Positions 1 to 9,231 of a stretch of 64,000 nt of DNA are shown piece after piece. Below the pieces are notes generated by a model. It was not told where the DNA came from and ran no database searches. It saw only the letters and a program-made list of their open reading frames with translations. The position numbers and the translations under genes are program-made. The stretch comes from Paraphysomonas bandaiensis (lineage: Eukaryota > Chrysophyceae), in the NCBI GenBank assembly GCA_965644295.1, contig CBFFRP010000318.1, positions 1 to 64,000 on the forward strand, written 5' to 3'. Each line of letters begins with the position of its first letter. Position 1 is the stretch's first letter.

Positions 1-733
1 TGGTCCAGTAGCCAGGCGCTCGATCAGGATTGTGTCCGTAGCGTTGATCTCTGGTTGAAGTGTAGTTCTCAAGTGTCCTTAGGTCGCAGAGATCCTGGAA
101 ATTAGTAAGGAGTGGGCTAGAGTAGTATGGCCGTCTTGTACTGTGCATACGCCAGTGCCATAATCCAGCAGTTAGTAAGCGTTCGATGGCACTGTCAATC
201 GCAATTGTACAGACAGTGTAGTTATTTTTTCCAAGGATGCGATCGACTTCATGCCAGTCTTCACCCGCAACTGCGTCGGCAACTTCGCCGTTCACCCTTG
301 TCCTCAAACGTCACTCCGTTTCACAGTCTGTGGTACGTCGTTCGGGATGAGACCTCACCCAGGTCACCTGTCGTTTGCAATCTCTGCTGGCCGCGATGCT
401 TTCGAGTAGTACCCCTTTTGCACGGTGACCGAGAGCTCTGCGTCTTGTGGAAAGTGCTTCCTCAGTGCGGGTGCACACTGCCTGACAGTCTGTGTGGCTT
501 CTTATGTGTTCGGGAATACGTGTTGAGAGTATAAGCCCCATGGCTGTGCCTATGAGTTCATATGCGTATGAGTCCAAACCGGGCACGTCACGAAAGGGTG
601 TATCGAGTCGTAGTATTGTGGTTGTACCATCTTCCCAGGCCTTTCTGGGGGTAAGTAGACGACCGCTGCACCTCCTCGGTGTGTCCATCGTGTTCGCGGA
701 TTGACATGAGTGAGGCGACGCGTGGATTATAAC
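1..733 (-). mobile_element. RNase H end of a retroelement pol (partial, one in-frame stop)
   Basis: The minus strand stays open from about 733 to the left edge except for one TGA at 311-313. It shows type-I RNase H hallmarks: HTDCQAV (catalytic Asp), then VTWVRSHPER, then NGEVADAVAGE, which resembles the family's final ADxLA-type Asp motif. After the domain the frame continues as a basic, Tyr/Trp-rich tail (DQRYGHNPDRAPGYW) and runs off the window. RNase H degrades the RNA strand of the RNA-DNA hybrid during reverse transcription. This order, with no LTR in sight, suits the C-terminus of a non-LTR (LINE-like) element, but the reverse transcriptase itself is not visible, so the class is inferred. 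The stop falls between two catalytic motifs and suggests a dead copy. A stop three codons before 733 suggests truncation on that side. Confidence 0.6.
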
Positions 734-769
734 TCACAGATACAATCATGTATTAAGCTGAATCCTAAT

Positions 770-1440
770 ACCATGTTTGAGTAGAAGTTATTATTTTTGA
801 CTAGGTGAATACCTTAAAACACCTAGTCAACCTAGTCATTGTAAACTGAAAATATGAATTATTAAATGACTAGGTTTTTCACCTACTTGACTAGGTTTTT
901 ACACCAATTTTGGTGTGACTAGGTAGTTCAACCATTTTGACTAGGTTGAATAATACATCCCTTAAAAACCTGCACCAACTTAGTAGCTAGATGAATGCTA
1001 GACAAACTAGTTAGACCTCTACCTGTAACTAATCAGTACACACTATTTAATCCTACTATTTAACTCTACGGAAGCTGCTTGTGTGTCGCCGCAAGCACCA
1101 AGGTGCGACCACTTCCGCTCTGAGTTCTTAAGGTGAACATCCCGGATGCTTGACTTCAGCAGGCAGCCCAAGACCCCGGTTACTCTTCAGGTGGGCCCTG
1201 TCCCGGATGCCCTTGAGGTGGGCCAATTCCCGAATGCCTGTTTATTCGTCAGGGCCCAAAGACGTCTACACAAGCGACACTTATTGGTGTCCCTTGTACC
1301 ACACAAGCATTCGGCTATGCGTGGGCAAATGAATATCTGCTGACTATGTTTCCCAGAGAGAATCTCTTCGGTACTTATCCCCCAGAACACCACGAAAAGG
1401 TGCGAGTCCGACTTTGTTGAGGGGAAAAGGTACTTATGTA
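770..1440 (+). repeat. Composite dispersed repeat, copy 1 (most complete)
   Basis: The left half (about 790-960) has many direct and inverted copies of GACTAGGT / CCTAGTC, including GACTAGGTTTTTACACC. The right half (1069-1430) begins with a hairpin-prone block, CGGAAG ... CACCAAGGTGCGACC ... CTTCCG, and ends with CCCCAGAACACCACG followed by AAAGGTGCGAGTCCGAC. Related pieces lie near 21371-21470 (inverted), 21600-21970, 37365-37620, 55930-56440 and 62010-62160. There is no convincing ORF. The GGTGCGAGTCC string resembles a Pol III B box with one mismatch, so a SINE is possible but unproven. The spacer 1441-1736 holds nothing recognisable. Confidence 0.6.
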
Positions 1441-1736
1441 CGATACCCCTGCAGGAAGTGCATCGCATTGCTATCAATTCAATCCTATTCCTATAACGCT
1501 ATTACCTTGGATAGAAAATACTTTGAACTTAGAGATCAACCTTGCGGTAAGTGCAGTACCTTACATGTAGCTACTAGATATAAGGAAATCGATAAATGTG
1601 TTCCAACCACATTTAAAGTTACACATAAAATTCATAGTATTAAGAGTTATAATAAACACAAACTCATATCGTCATTAGCATGCAATGACTAACTATTGCA
1701 GCGTAGCATTTTGTGCAATCATTTTACAATGGCAAC

Positions 1737-3640
1737 TTATTCATGTCGTTTAACAATCCAGAATTCATCTGTTCCAATACTTCCAGTTACTGGTACAACA
1801 GAGTAATGTAGGTGTGTTGAGTTCGAAAAGGTGGCTATGCCAAACCCGAATGTGTCAGTATAGTTGCTGTCAAGGACGAGACCTTCCAACTCCGCCTTTC
1901 CGTCAGCTGTATGGGCATTCCTTGGTGGAATGTAACCATTTGCAAAGCGCTTAGCAGACCAGCGTGGTTGGGGATGAACCCAACGTTCAACCTGCATGGC
2001 ACCAGTATTGCCTTGAACCACATACACAGGCCCTTTATTGGTGGATCTGTACATGTCTACACCTTCCGATCCTTCGGGATAAGTTGTGGGGTGAGATGTT
2101 ACCTCACCGTTATTGACCGGATGTACACGCTCATAGGCATGTAAGTGTCCCTGTAGTACTAAGTCGACATCGTACTTCAGCATAAGTGGTTCAAGGGCTT
2201 GCTGGTACTTGCCCCCTGGGCTATGAGAATCGTATTGACTCTCATCCGAGCAGTAAATGGGTCTGTGTAATGACAACACAATCCATGGCACCTCCTTCCT
2301 ATTGTTGACCGCACGCTGCAAATCAGACTCCAGCCATACCATTTGGGGGCAATCGGGGTCGACACATTCCTCGGTACTGATGGAGACCATGTGGACGTTA
2401 CCATAGTCGTAGGAAAACCAAAAACTTCCATTCGAATTTTCAGACACCGGCATTTTGTAGCGGTGCGTAAACGCTGTCCAATTGTAGAAACCCTCGTGGT
2501 TTCCTGGGGTGGTCATGAAAGGCCGAGTTGCTGCAACTGGTTCAGTTTGAATTCCCCAAAGGTCCCATATCTACCGAAAAAATTAGAAACAGAATTTACA
2601 ATAGTAATCACATTAAGTATAATTACTACATACTCATTGTACAGCAACCTACGTGGCCAAATTCATCGTCCTCATCAACGTCGTTGAAAGGAGTTAAGTC
2701 TCCAGACAAACCCGCGTAACACAAATCCCCAGCATAGTGAACAATATCCACGCCAACTTCATCCTGTATCTCCTTCAATTTGTTACTTGTTGAGAAGCCA
2801 AGAAGCATAAAAGTTCCCTGATATAATATATTCAGAAATGACTGCCTGATTGACACATGGTTTTGCACACTTTCAATACGAACCTGGTCTCCGAAAGTTG
2901 CAAAAGTAGTTTTCTGGTCCGGGTTAGGCTCAGGAGACGATGAAAACATGAAGTCCTTGCTCCTTCTAATTGTGCTGTTGACTGGATCATACCCACCCAC
3001 GCGATAGCGATACTGCTTTTTACCAGGAATTAAATCAACCATGTTGGCCTCATATAACACGCCAGCGAACGCAGGATACCTGTTAAGCCAAACAATTTAA
3101 TATCCTAATACTCATATCTCAATTGTATTACCAATTCTGAGGAACAGAGTAGGTATAATCAACAGCAGGCACAGCAATGGTCGTATCCTCACACCAGTCG
3201 TTTAAGTCAGCTGTATACTCCACAAAAGGGTCAATCAGCTTATCCATAGAAGCCCACATGACTTTCATTTCCGTCAAAGAATCGGTTAGAGAGATATGAA
3301 CCTCCTGTGGCTGGTAGGGGTCATCTGATATCATATCCCCATAGAGGGTATCGAGTAGCCGCTCAAGATACGTCCATTCGAGTCCGTTATTCCCATTAAC
3401 GATCTCACTCATATATCTCACACACGGGCCCTCACACACTGTGTCACTGTCGTGAAGTTTCAGTAGTTTCATGAGGCTGTCGAATGTGAGTTTATCTGTT
3501 CCAGCTATGGACTTATAAGCCTCCACTTGCTCTCGTATTAAACGAGATGTAGCCCGTGTTGATACCTCCGCATATGATGCTGAGACACACAGACACAGGT
3601 AGATAAAGACTGCTGATAGAGAGGAGAGGGGAGCTCTCAT
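1737..3640 (-). CDS. Secreted purple acid phosphatase (4 exons)
   Basis: Exons by splice signal and frame: 3640-3132, 3079-2884, 2817-2653, 2570-1737, giving 567 residues with introns of 52, 66 and 82 nt. All five metal-binding blocks of the purple acid phosphatase/metallophosphoesterase family are present: FGDQG (rebuilt across the second splice), GDLCYAG, GNHE, the VLSLHRP block and GHLHAYER. WDLWGIQ before GNHE is rebuilt at the third splice and supports that border. The N-terminus is a hydrophobic signal peptide ending near ASYAEV, so the enzyme is likely secreted, vacuolar or periplasmic. It would hydrolyse phosphomonoesters at a dinuclear iron-metal centre and could scavenge phosphate. 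The tail ends in TDEFWIVKRHE. Length is near that of large plant-type enzymes. I see no disabling lesion. Confidence 0.9.
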
Positions 3641-4110
3641 ATTCAGATATAGCTACGGTATTGGATAGACAGGAGTCGATCTCTTTGGTGTGATCGAGCT
3701 CTATGTTGGTACATATATATACACACAGCTGACAGAGCAGGTTCTTATGGTTTGAACTACAGTGTATACTATACTACCATACACCAGACACCATACCACC
3801 ACATTATGTACTATACATAGCAGAGCAGTGAGCAGCGGGCCATTATACGGCTGTATGCTGTATGTATTTCATTGGTATACAATATACAAGCCTGCTGTGT
3901 GTGACTCGCTGGTCATGGATTCACTAGCAGCAGTTGGTGTGATAACTAGGCAGTGTCTGTATGCTTCGTATATCTAGCGGTACTATACTATACTAGTTAG
4001 AGAATGGACACAGAAAGTTCATGCAGCCAATGAGAGAAAAGTCCAAAAATAGGATATGAACTGCCGCATATGACTTGAGCGATTCGATTCGCCTCAGAGA
4101 CCATATCACA
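3641..4110. other. Intergenic, upstream of the phosphatase
   Basis: AT-rich, with a short TATATATACACAC stretch at about 3714-3726 that could be part of the minus-strand phosphatase promoter. Nothing else is supported. A cysteine-rich plus-strand frame at 4075-4359 lies antisense to the candidate exon at 4111-4440 and was not called. Confidence 0.4.
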
Positions 4111-4440
4111 TCAGCGAATACTATCAATCGAAAGAGACACTACATTGTCTATATAATGGGAAACGCATGCGATAAAAATGGACATCAATTTGAAATCATC
4201 GACAACGGTGATCACAAGGGGCCATGGGGAGGGTTCTTCTTCGGTCATAAGTGCTGCGGTCAGTGCGATGGGGCCACTCAGTGCTATGGCAGATGCAACA
4301 ACCGCTGCAGATATTTGCTGTGTCAGAGATGTGGCGAACGAAAAGACATTGAAAGTTGACCAGATCCCATGATTGCGGTACTGCAATCTCATTATCACGT
4401 TAGCGGGGATGTATATCACTCCATCGTTGCACTGGTGCAC
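4111..4440 (-). CDS. Candidate membrane-protein exon remnant
   Basis: An open minus-strand frame of 109 codons. Its middle is a credible membrane segment (SAAVVASAIALSGPIALTAA), followed by PWPLVITVV and SHYIDNVVSLSIDSIR before a TGA. A possible splice acceptor (GATTGCAG) precedes YRNHGIWSTF, so only the last 90 or so codons may be exonic. The pattern loosely recalls the C-terminal membrane part of TMCO4/DUF726-type proteins, but I cannot confirm that. Copy 1 of the kinase cassette begins at 4409, so the first codons of this frame lie inside the repeat. It is probably a broken gene. Confidence 0.25.
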   Translation of the reverse strand: MHQCNDGVIYIPANVIMRLQYRNHGIWSTFNVFSFATSLTQQISAAVVASAIALSGPIALTAALMTEEEPSPWPLVITVVDDFKLMSIFIACVSHYIDNVVSLSIDSIR

Positions 4441-5136
4441 CTGAATTGATTCGATCTATCACTAATTAATAATATTTATATGGAATGAATCATACATACA
4501 TGTTGTGATGATGAGGCTATTCATCAATATATAGATCGTTTCTTAAACTATTCTCGTTGATATAATACTACAGCTCAAGACAGCAGACGAGAGCACTAGA
4601 ACTCATAGAGTGTACCTATAAAGATACAAAGCATATATATTTATAAGTGTATGCAAAAATGAAACGTGAGAGGAACTTTATTCCATCATACCTGAACTAG
4701 ATATTATATATTCTTCTTAATAATATTCCCTAGTGCAATGGTTATGATTTTTGATGGTAAAACTAAGCAATACATAGGTGACTACAGCTTTTCAATATAT
4801 TTACAATCATCAGTGTGAACTTTGTGATTTTTGCACTACATACATGATTATATTAACTGGTATTCAACAAAGTTGTGACTTGAGTACAAAGCACAACTCT
4901 TCGTTAATATACTATTTACTCCACTATTATTATATCCTGTAGGAATGATATGCAGCTAATAATAGTCCTCATTCTTTATCTTGTTTACTACTACTCGATT
5001 CATGCACAGAAAGCCTCTTTTACTCCGTTCATGAATAGAACGAAACATACTATTGAATCACCCAGACTACTTTACTCAGTTTGTTCAACCTATTGTTTAC
5101 CAGGAAGTTCTACTGTACAAATCGGTAAAAAGAATG

Positions 5137-5322
5137 TTACTGTGACACCAAGGTCTCTGCATCAGTCTCGTCTAATCCAAAAGCCAAGCCTATGTCTCGG
5201 ATTTGATCCTCACTAGCATTGGCAATGGAAGGGTCTAACCCTCCAAGCATAAGCCTGAGGGTCCTTCTCACTGACTCGAATTTGGTAGACTCTTGTGCGC
5301 TATCAAGAGTCTCCTCTTCCAT
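5137..5322 (-). CDS. Small acidic protein divergent to the kinase (copy 1)
   Basis: An ATG-started ORF of 61 codons, acidic and predicted helical. It begins MEEETLDSAQESTKF, then SVRRTLRLMLGGLDPS, and ends DETDAETLVSQ. The same frame is intact in all three cassette copies, including the short one that lacks the kinase. It sits about 425 bp upstream of the kinase ATG on the opposite strand, so the two could share a promoter region. GTG near its end could be a splice donor into an unseen exon. The antisense plus-strand frame 4950-5216 starts with a signal-like MQLIIVLILYLVYYY and is an alternative that cannot be excluded. I recognise no family. Confidence 0.35.
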   Translation of the reverse strand: MEEETLDSAQESTKFESVRRTLRLMLGGLDPSIANASEDQIRDIGLAFGLDETDAETLVSQ

Positions 5323-5513
5323 AATAATAATAACAATACAATCAAATCACAATGAACAAATATATGTCTACAACTACAATGCTATCTACCAGCAATTTCA
5401 AGAGTAAGGAAATTGCATCTTATTATAGATAATTAATATGTATACTACCTACGATTCCGTGATCAATGGAATGAACATCATTCATATTCAATACCAAACA
5501 CATCAGTCTAATA

Positions 5514-5680
5514 CTGGGGGTGGTTGTGCATATCGATTTCATCGATTTGTTCATCGTTTATTTCATCGAAAAATCATCGTTTTTTCATTAAAAAGTCACT
5601 TTTTTCACTTTTCACTGAAAAAACGATGATTTTTCGATGAAATAAATGATGAACAAATCGATATGCACAACCACCCCCAG
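5514..5680. repeat. Foldback (MITE-like) palindrome, copy 1
   Basis: The element starts CTGGGGGTGGTTGTGCAT and ends with its exact reverse complement. The arms are about 70-75 nt and continue through ATCGATTTGTTCATC and TCGAAAAATCATCGTTTTTT. They differ by roughly a 10-nt internal duplication and one base, with only a short spacer. Transcribed, it would form a long hairpin. It lies about 65 bp upstream of the kinase ATG, inside the 5' UTR or promoter. No clear target-site duplication is seen at this copy. Confidence 0.85.
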
Positions 5681-5746
5681 ATTTGTTGTTTTACGAAAAT
5701 AATCATTAATAAATAGAACAAACACAACAACTTGCGCTTTGATCAA

Positions 5747-7399
5747 ATGGATCTCATAGATCGTTATGAACAGAAATTAGGTAATGGTGAAACCTTGAAT
5801 GAACAACAATGGGAACAGTACAAAATTTTGAAAGAAGAGAGGAGAGAGAGAGAGAGAGCGAGAGAGAGGAGAGCGATCCTAGAGATTCAAGTAGAGCTTG
5901 AGAGAGTTAAGCTGGATGTTGAAAAAAAGAATTTAGGAGGTGAGTGCCATTGCAAAATGGAAAATGTCAATAACATATATGTAGCTGAAGTTGCCCGCTT
6001 ACGGCACCAACTTGATTCTACAACCACTCTTAGTGTTAACTTGCTTGGAGATCCTACAACAGCACTAGCAGACTACTTCGATAATGCTAGTGTTATGAGT
6101 GTGTCTGAGTTAATTCCTGATCCAGATCAGGAACTTAATTGGAATGGCGAGTGGGAATCGTATTGTGTCCCCAAATCATCCATAATGGAGAAAGATAAAA
6201 CGATCGGCAATGCTTTGATTAAAGGTATACAATCGATATGGAACGAGCATTTTATTAAGCACAAAATTGGACATTGGACTTTTACAGACACTCACAATGG
6301 ATGGCAGAAATTCACAGTAGACTGTGTTATGCATCTGAAGGACACTCCCTTATGTGAAATGGGAATTGGGCTTGTGATTGAACTGGTTGGGCAAAACGAA
6401 GAGGGGTGGCCAAGCAAAGCTCACAAATCTAAATTCGTTCGGGACCTGATTCGCCTGCACAATAGGGTGCGTCGACCTGTGTACGGCGTTGTTTTAGATC
6501 TTGGCCGTGCAGTCTGTTTTCGCCTCAGTGGTATGGAGGAAGGTGGAATTCCAAACTTATCAAAGACACCGGTGCAAAGCGGCGGAGATGTCCGCACCTT
6601 AATGACGCGCATTGTATCTTTACAGCCACGTGACCTGGGGGTGGGAAGCGTTGAATTCAATTTTAGCGATGATGGCAGGCTCGTGTATCCAAAGCGCATC
6701 CTTGGCAGTGGGGCGCAAGGAGTCGTGTATCAGGCAGATGGGGAGGACGGGGACATTTTTATCAAACAAGTGCATACTCGGGAGCATTATGACACTGAAA
6801 CTTCCGTGCTGAAATGTCTGAGTCAAATTAAAGGAGTGCCCCAATTGCTTAGACGTGACGACGAAAAGCTTGCATTCGCAGCCATACCTGTTGGGCGCCG
6901 CATAACTCTCTTCCGACAAAATCTCCAAATTCCAAAGTTTGCAGCATTTTTGACAGAAACCTTAAAATGTGCGCATGAAAAGGGGGTTGTGCATCGCGAT
7001 GTCCGCCCGTCCAATTTGGCTGTTGCCAAGGACAATCACCCCGTCCTCCTGGACTTTGGATGCGCGTGTCGTACTGGAGAAGAGATTGCTTATTCTGGTT
7101 CTGTACATTATGCTGCAGAAGACGTGTTGATACAATTGCGAAACCGTATACATGTTGTGGAATATCATCCCTGGTTTGACTTAGAATCGCTGGTGTACTC
7201 GATGTGGGACCTGAAGCATGAACTATTGTTGGATGTGGCTCTATTTGATAAGAATGATGCTGTCTATGACCGTGTGTGTGATTGGTGGATTTCCGAAAGG
7301 AAAGAAAACGAAAAGTTGCGCCAGCTTGTTAGTATGGCACGAGCATCTGATTATGACAGATTAGCGGATCGTGGTACATGGATGATGCTTTTGGCCTAA
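5747..7399 (+). CDS. Crinkler-like coiled-coil / REase-like / protein kinase (copy 1)
   Basis: The 550-residue frame begins at the first ATG (5747); the open frame extends a few codons upstream without one. Residues about 20-60 are an Arg/Glu-rich coiled coil. Residues about 130-270 (TVDCVMHL, GIGLVIELVG, YGVVLDLGRAVCF) look like the alpha/beta core of a restriction-endonuclease-like domain, with a plausible Asp and Glu but no clear ExK. Residues about 310-500 are a protein kinase: glycine loop GSGAQGVVY (about 319), lysine in FIKQV, catalytic loop HRDVRPSN (about 414; Arg replaces the usual Lys) and LLDFGCA (about 435). REase plus kinase is a known architecture of Crinkler-type effector C-termini in oomycetes and fungi; assignment to that class is inference. 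There are no introns. The protein is identical to the copy-2 product. Confidence 0.75.
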   Translation: MDLIDRYEQKLGNGETLNEQQWEQYKILKEERRERERARERRAILEIQVELERVKLDVEKKNLGGECHCKMENVNNIYVAEVARLRHQLDSTTTLSVNLLGDPTTALADYFDNASVMSVSELIPDPDQELNWNGEWESYCVPKSSIMEKDKTIGNALIKGIQSIWNEHFIKHKIGHWTFTDTHNGWQKFTVDCVMHLKDTPLCEMGIGLVIELVGQNEEGWPSKAHKSKFVRDLIRLHNRVRRPVYGVVLDLGRAVCFRLSGMEEGGIPNLSKTPVQSGGDVRTLMTRIVSLQPRDLGVGSVEFNFSDDGRLVYPKRILGSGAQGVVYQADGEDGDIFIKQVHTREHYDTETSVLKCLSQIKGVPQLLRRDDEKLAFAAIPVGRRITLFRQNLQIPKFAAFLTETLKCAHEKGVVHRDVRPSNLAVAKDNHPVLLDFGCACRTGEEIAYSGSVHYAAEDVLIQLRNRIHVVEYHPWFDLESLVYSMWDLKHELLLDVALFDKNDAVYDRVCDWWISERKENEKLRQLVSMARASDYDRLADRGTWMMLLA

Positions 7400-8290
7400 G
7401 AACCCACCCCCTTTTGTGTGCATTATAATATTCTCCCTTGTTTAATTTATATATTGATTGCACCCCCGACACTTATTAGTTACCCAGCCCACCATTGCAC
7501 TTGTTGAATGCTGTGCGTAACTAGGTAGTAATAAGTACATGATTCGAAAACGCCAAAATTTATTGCGGTCGCTACAGCAGGCAGTCTAGCTAGTGTAATA
7601 AACAGCTATCTGGCTATTTTATCCTATTATCCCTCTATTGTATATGCTTAGGCTTGTATATATTATATGTTAGAAATAGGTACATTGCTATTATTATTGC
7701 AATCCATATGAGGTTCTATTGATACTATGACAAGGGTAATTTATGCTTATTATTGATATATATGTATCTATTCAACAGAGAAAAGACAAACAAAAGACAT
7801 AGTGATTGATAGTGAAGCATAATGATGAAGATATCAACGTATGATAACTATATGATATTATGAGATGAAGGCTGGAGAAGTTTACTGGAGAATTCCGGGT
7901 TTGATATCCACGCTGATAGACGTGTATTGCCAGATTATCCAGTAATACAGTTGTACTTTACGTATTCCAGTGTGTTTATTGAACTGTACTTGGTAGTACG
8001 TATACTCTGTTTGAACTACAATGAGAATACTGAATGTATCTTCCCTTTTACGTTGATGATGAATGATCAGCGTAGAGAAATACGTACTTGGATCGAAAAT
8101 ACAACACTGATACTACAGATCAATCAAACACTCACAGATTCAGTTCGCCCGTTGTCCTCCGTTCAAACTACACTACAGGTAGGCAAAAGACAAGTCTCTT
8201 TGCAGATACTACAGAAATCGTTAGTGGTGTCTTCCTACAACACAATAATACTACAGCTGATCATGTTCTATGGTGTGATGGAGGAGTGTA
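7400..8290. other. Cassette tail, no gene supported (copy 1)
   Basis: AT-rich sequence downstream of the kinase, repeated in copy 2 at 13448-14340. Short overlapping frames at 7927-8298 carry no recognisable motif. Two parts of this tail (near 7871-7920 and 8028-8056) recur in inverted orientation after cassette copy 3. Confidence 0.5.
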
Positions 8291-9231
8291 AAGTATGAAA
8301 ACACCGTAGACGAGGTTTGTGATGGAGCTCTGGTACCCTTAATATTCCACAGGGCGTGTTCGGTGCAAGTAGGTGTCTCCAGGGTGGTTTCGGGTGTTGT
8401 GGGATAGGCCAGTGAGCGCCAGCTGTTGCAATGAGCTGATGGGGACGGAATTGGGTGTTGAGTAAACCCGCAGAATGGGGACCCTGTCGGATATGCAGAC
8501 TGCGAGGATGGCAATAAGGGAAGCCATGCTGTGGGTCAGAGCGACACTGCCAGGGCTGCATCCCTGCACTGGAGTGTGTGTAGGCTCGATTTGTAATGTG
8601 TTATTGGGTGTTTGTTGGGCGTCCATCCAAAGACCTGAATATGTAGGTGTTTGGTAGTTGTGGTGCATGGGACAATTTGTAGTTATAGTGTGGTCACCGT
8701 GAGGTGGATGTGGTCATGTGGACCGAGGTAGAGCGTGTAATAAGAAGTTTTCTTAAATGGTGCCTGTAGCTTCCTAGAGCTAGGAAAAAGTTTTCTGACA
8801 TACTGCTCCTGACTGAGAGTCGTGATATTCTTGTCAAAATCTTGATGGATGGAAATGCCCAAGTAATAATCTAAGAGTCCGAGATCCGTAATTTCGAACT
8901 TTTTGGATAAATGGTCTTTGAATTGTTGGATATCAGTGTCGGATGTGGATGCTATAATAATATCATCCACATACATGGCTATTAGCATAATCCTGCCATT
9001 AATCTGCTTTTTGAATATACACGGGTCAGATATTAGTCTGGTGAAGCCCATATCTAGCATAAAATTTGTACAGCACTTATACCAGTTAAGACCTGCTTGC
9101 TTTAGACCATAGATGCTTTTCATCAGTTTGAGGACTTTTCCGTCAGGGACGTCCATGCCAGAAGGGGGATGCATGTATATGTCCTCTTCGAGGTCAGCAT
9201 TGATGTACGCAGTTGTGAAATCGATTTGGTG
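8290..9231 (-). mobile_element. Copia-B pol remnant (RT and degraded RNase H)
   Basis: On the minus strand 9231-8683 reads as a Ty1/copia reverse transcriptase: IDFTTAYINADLEEDIYM, KSIYGLKQAGLNWYK, then the catalytic MYVDDIII, and LLDYYLGISIHQDF. Below about 8683 the frame is lost, with scattered RNase H-like pieces in several frames. It is a different family from the full element at 38334-43625 (KSIYGLKQ against KSLYGLRS). The N-terminal side is cut at 9231, where the Copia-A LTR starts right after GATTTGGTG. It is a dead fragment that travels with the cassette. Confidence 0.8.

Larger units (their letters stand above)
4409..9231 (+). repeat. Kinase cassette, copy 1
   Basis: This long unit recurs, nearly base for base, at 10372-14964. 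Its homology starts at ATGTATATCACTCC. It holds, left to right, an AT-rich lead, a small divergent ORF, a 167-bp palindrome, the kinase gene, a tail of about 900 bp and a degenerate Copia-B pol fragment. Homology with copy 2 stops near 8902, and copy 1 itself continues to 9231, where a Copia-A LTR begins. I found no terminal inverted repeats at the outer ends, so it may be a segmental duplication and not an autonomous transposon. Confidence 0.8.

Noticed and set aside
127-704. Plus-strand frames at the left edge
   Set aside because: Antisense to the RNase H frame, which has catalytic motifs.
4075-4359. Cysteine-rich 94-codon plus-strand frame
   Set aside because: No regular Cys spacing of a known zinc module, and antisense to a frame with a credible membrane helix.
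4950-5216. 88-codon frame with a signal-like start, in all cassette copies
   Set aside because: Not called separately: it overlaps the divergent 61-codon frame antisense and one cannot choose from near-identical copies; noted as an alternative.
8268-8668. Overlapping minus-strand frames rich in Pro, His and Ser
   Set aside because: They fall in the degraded RNase H part of Copia-B; no single frame is continuous.
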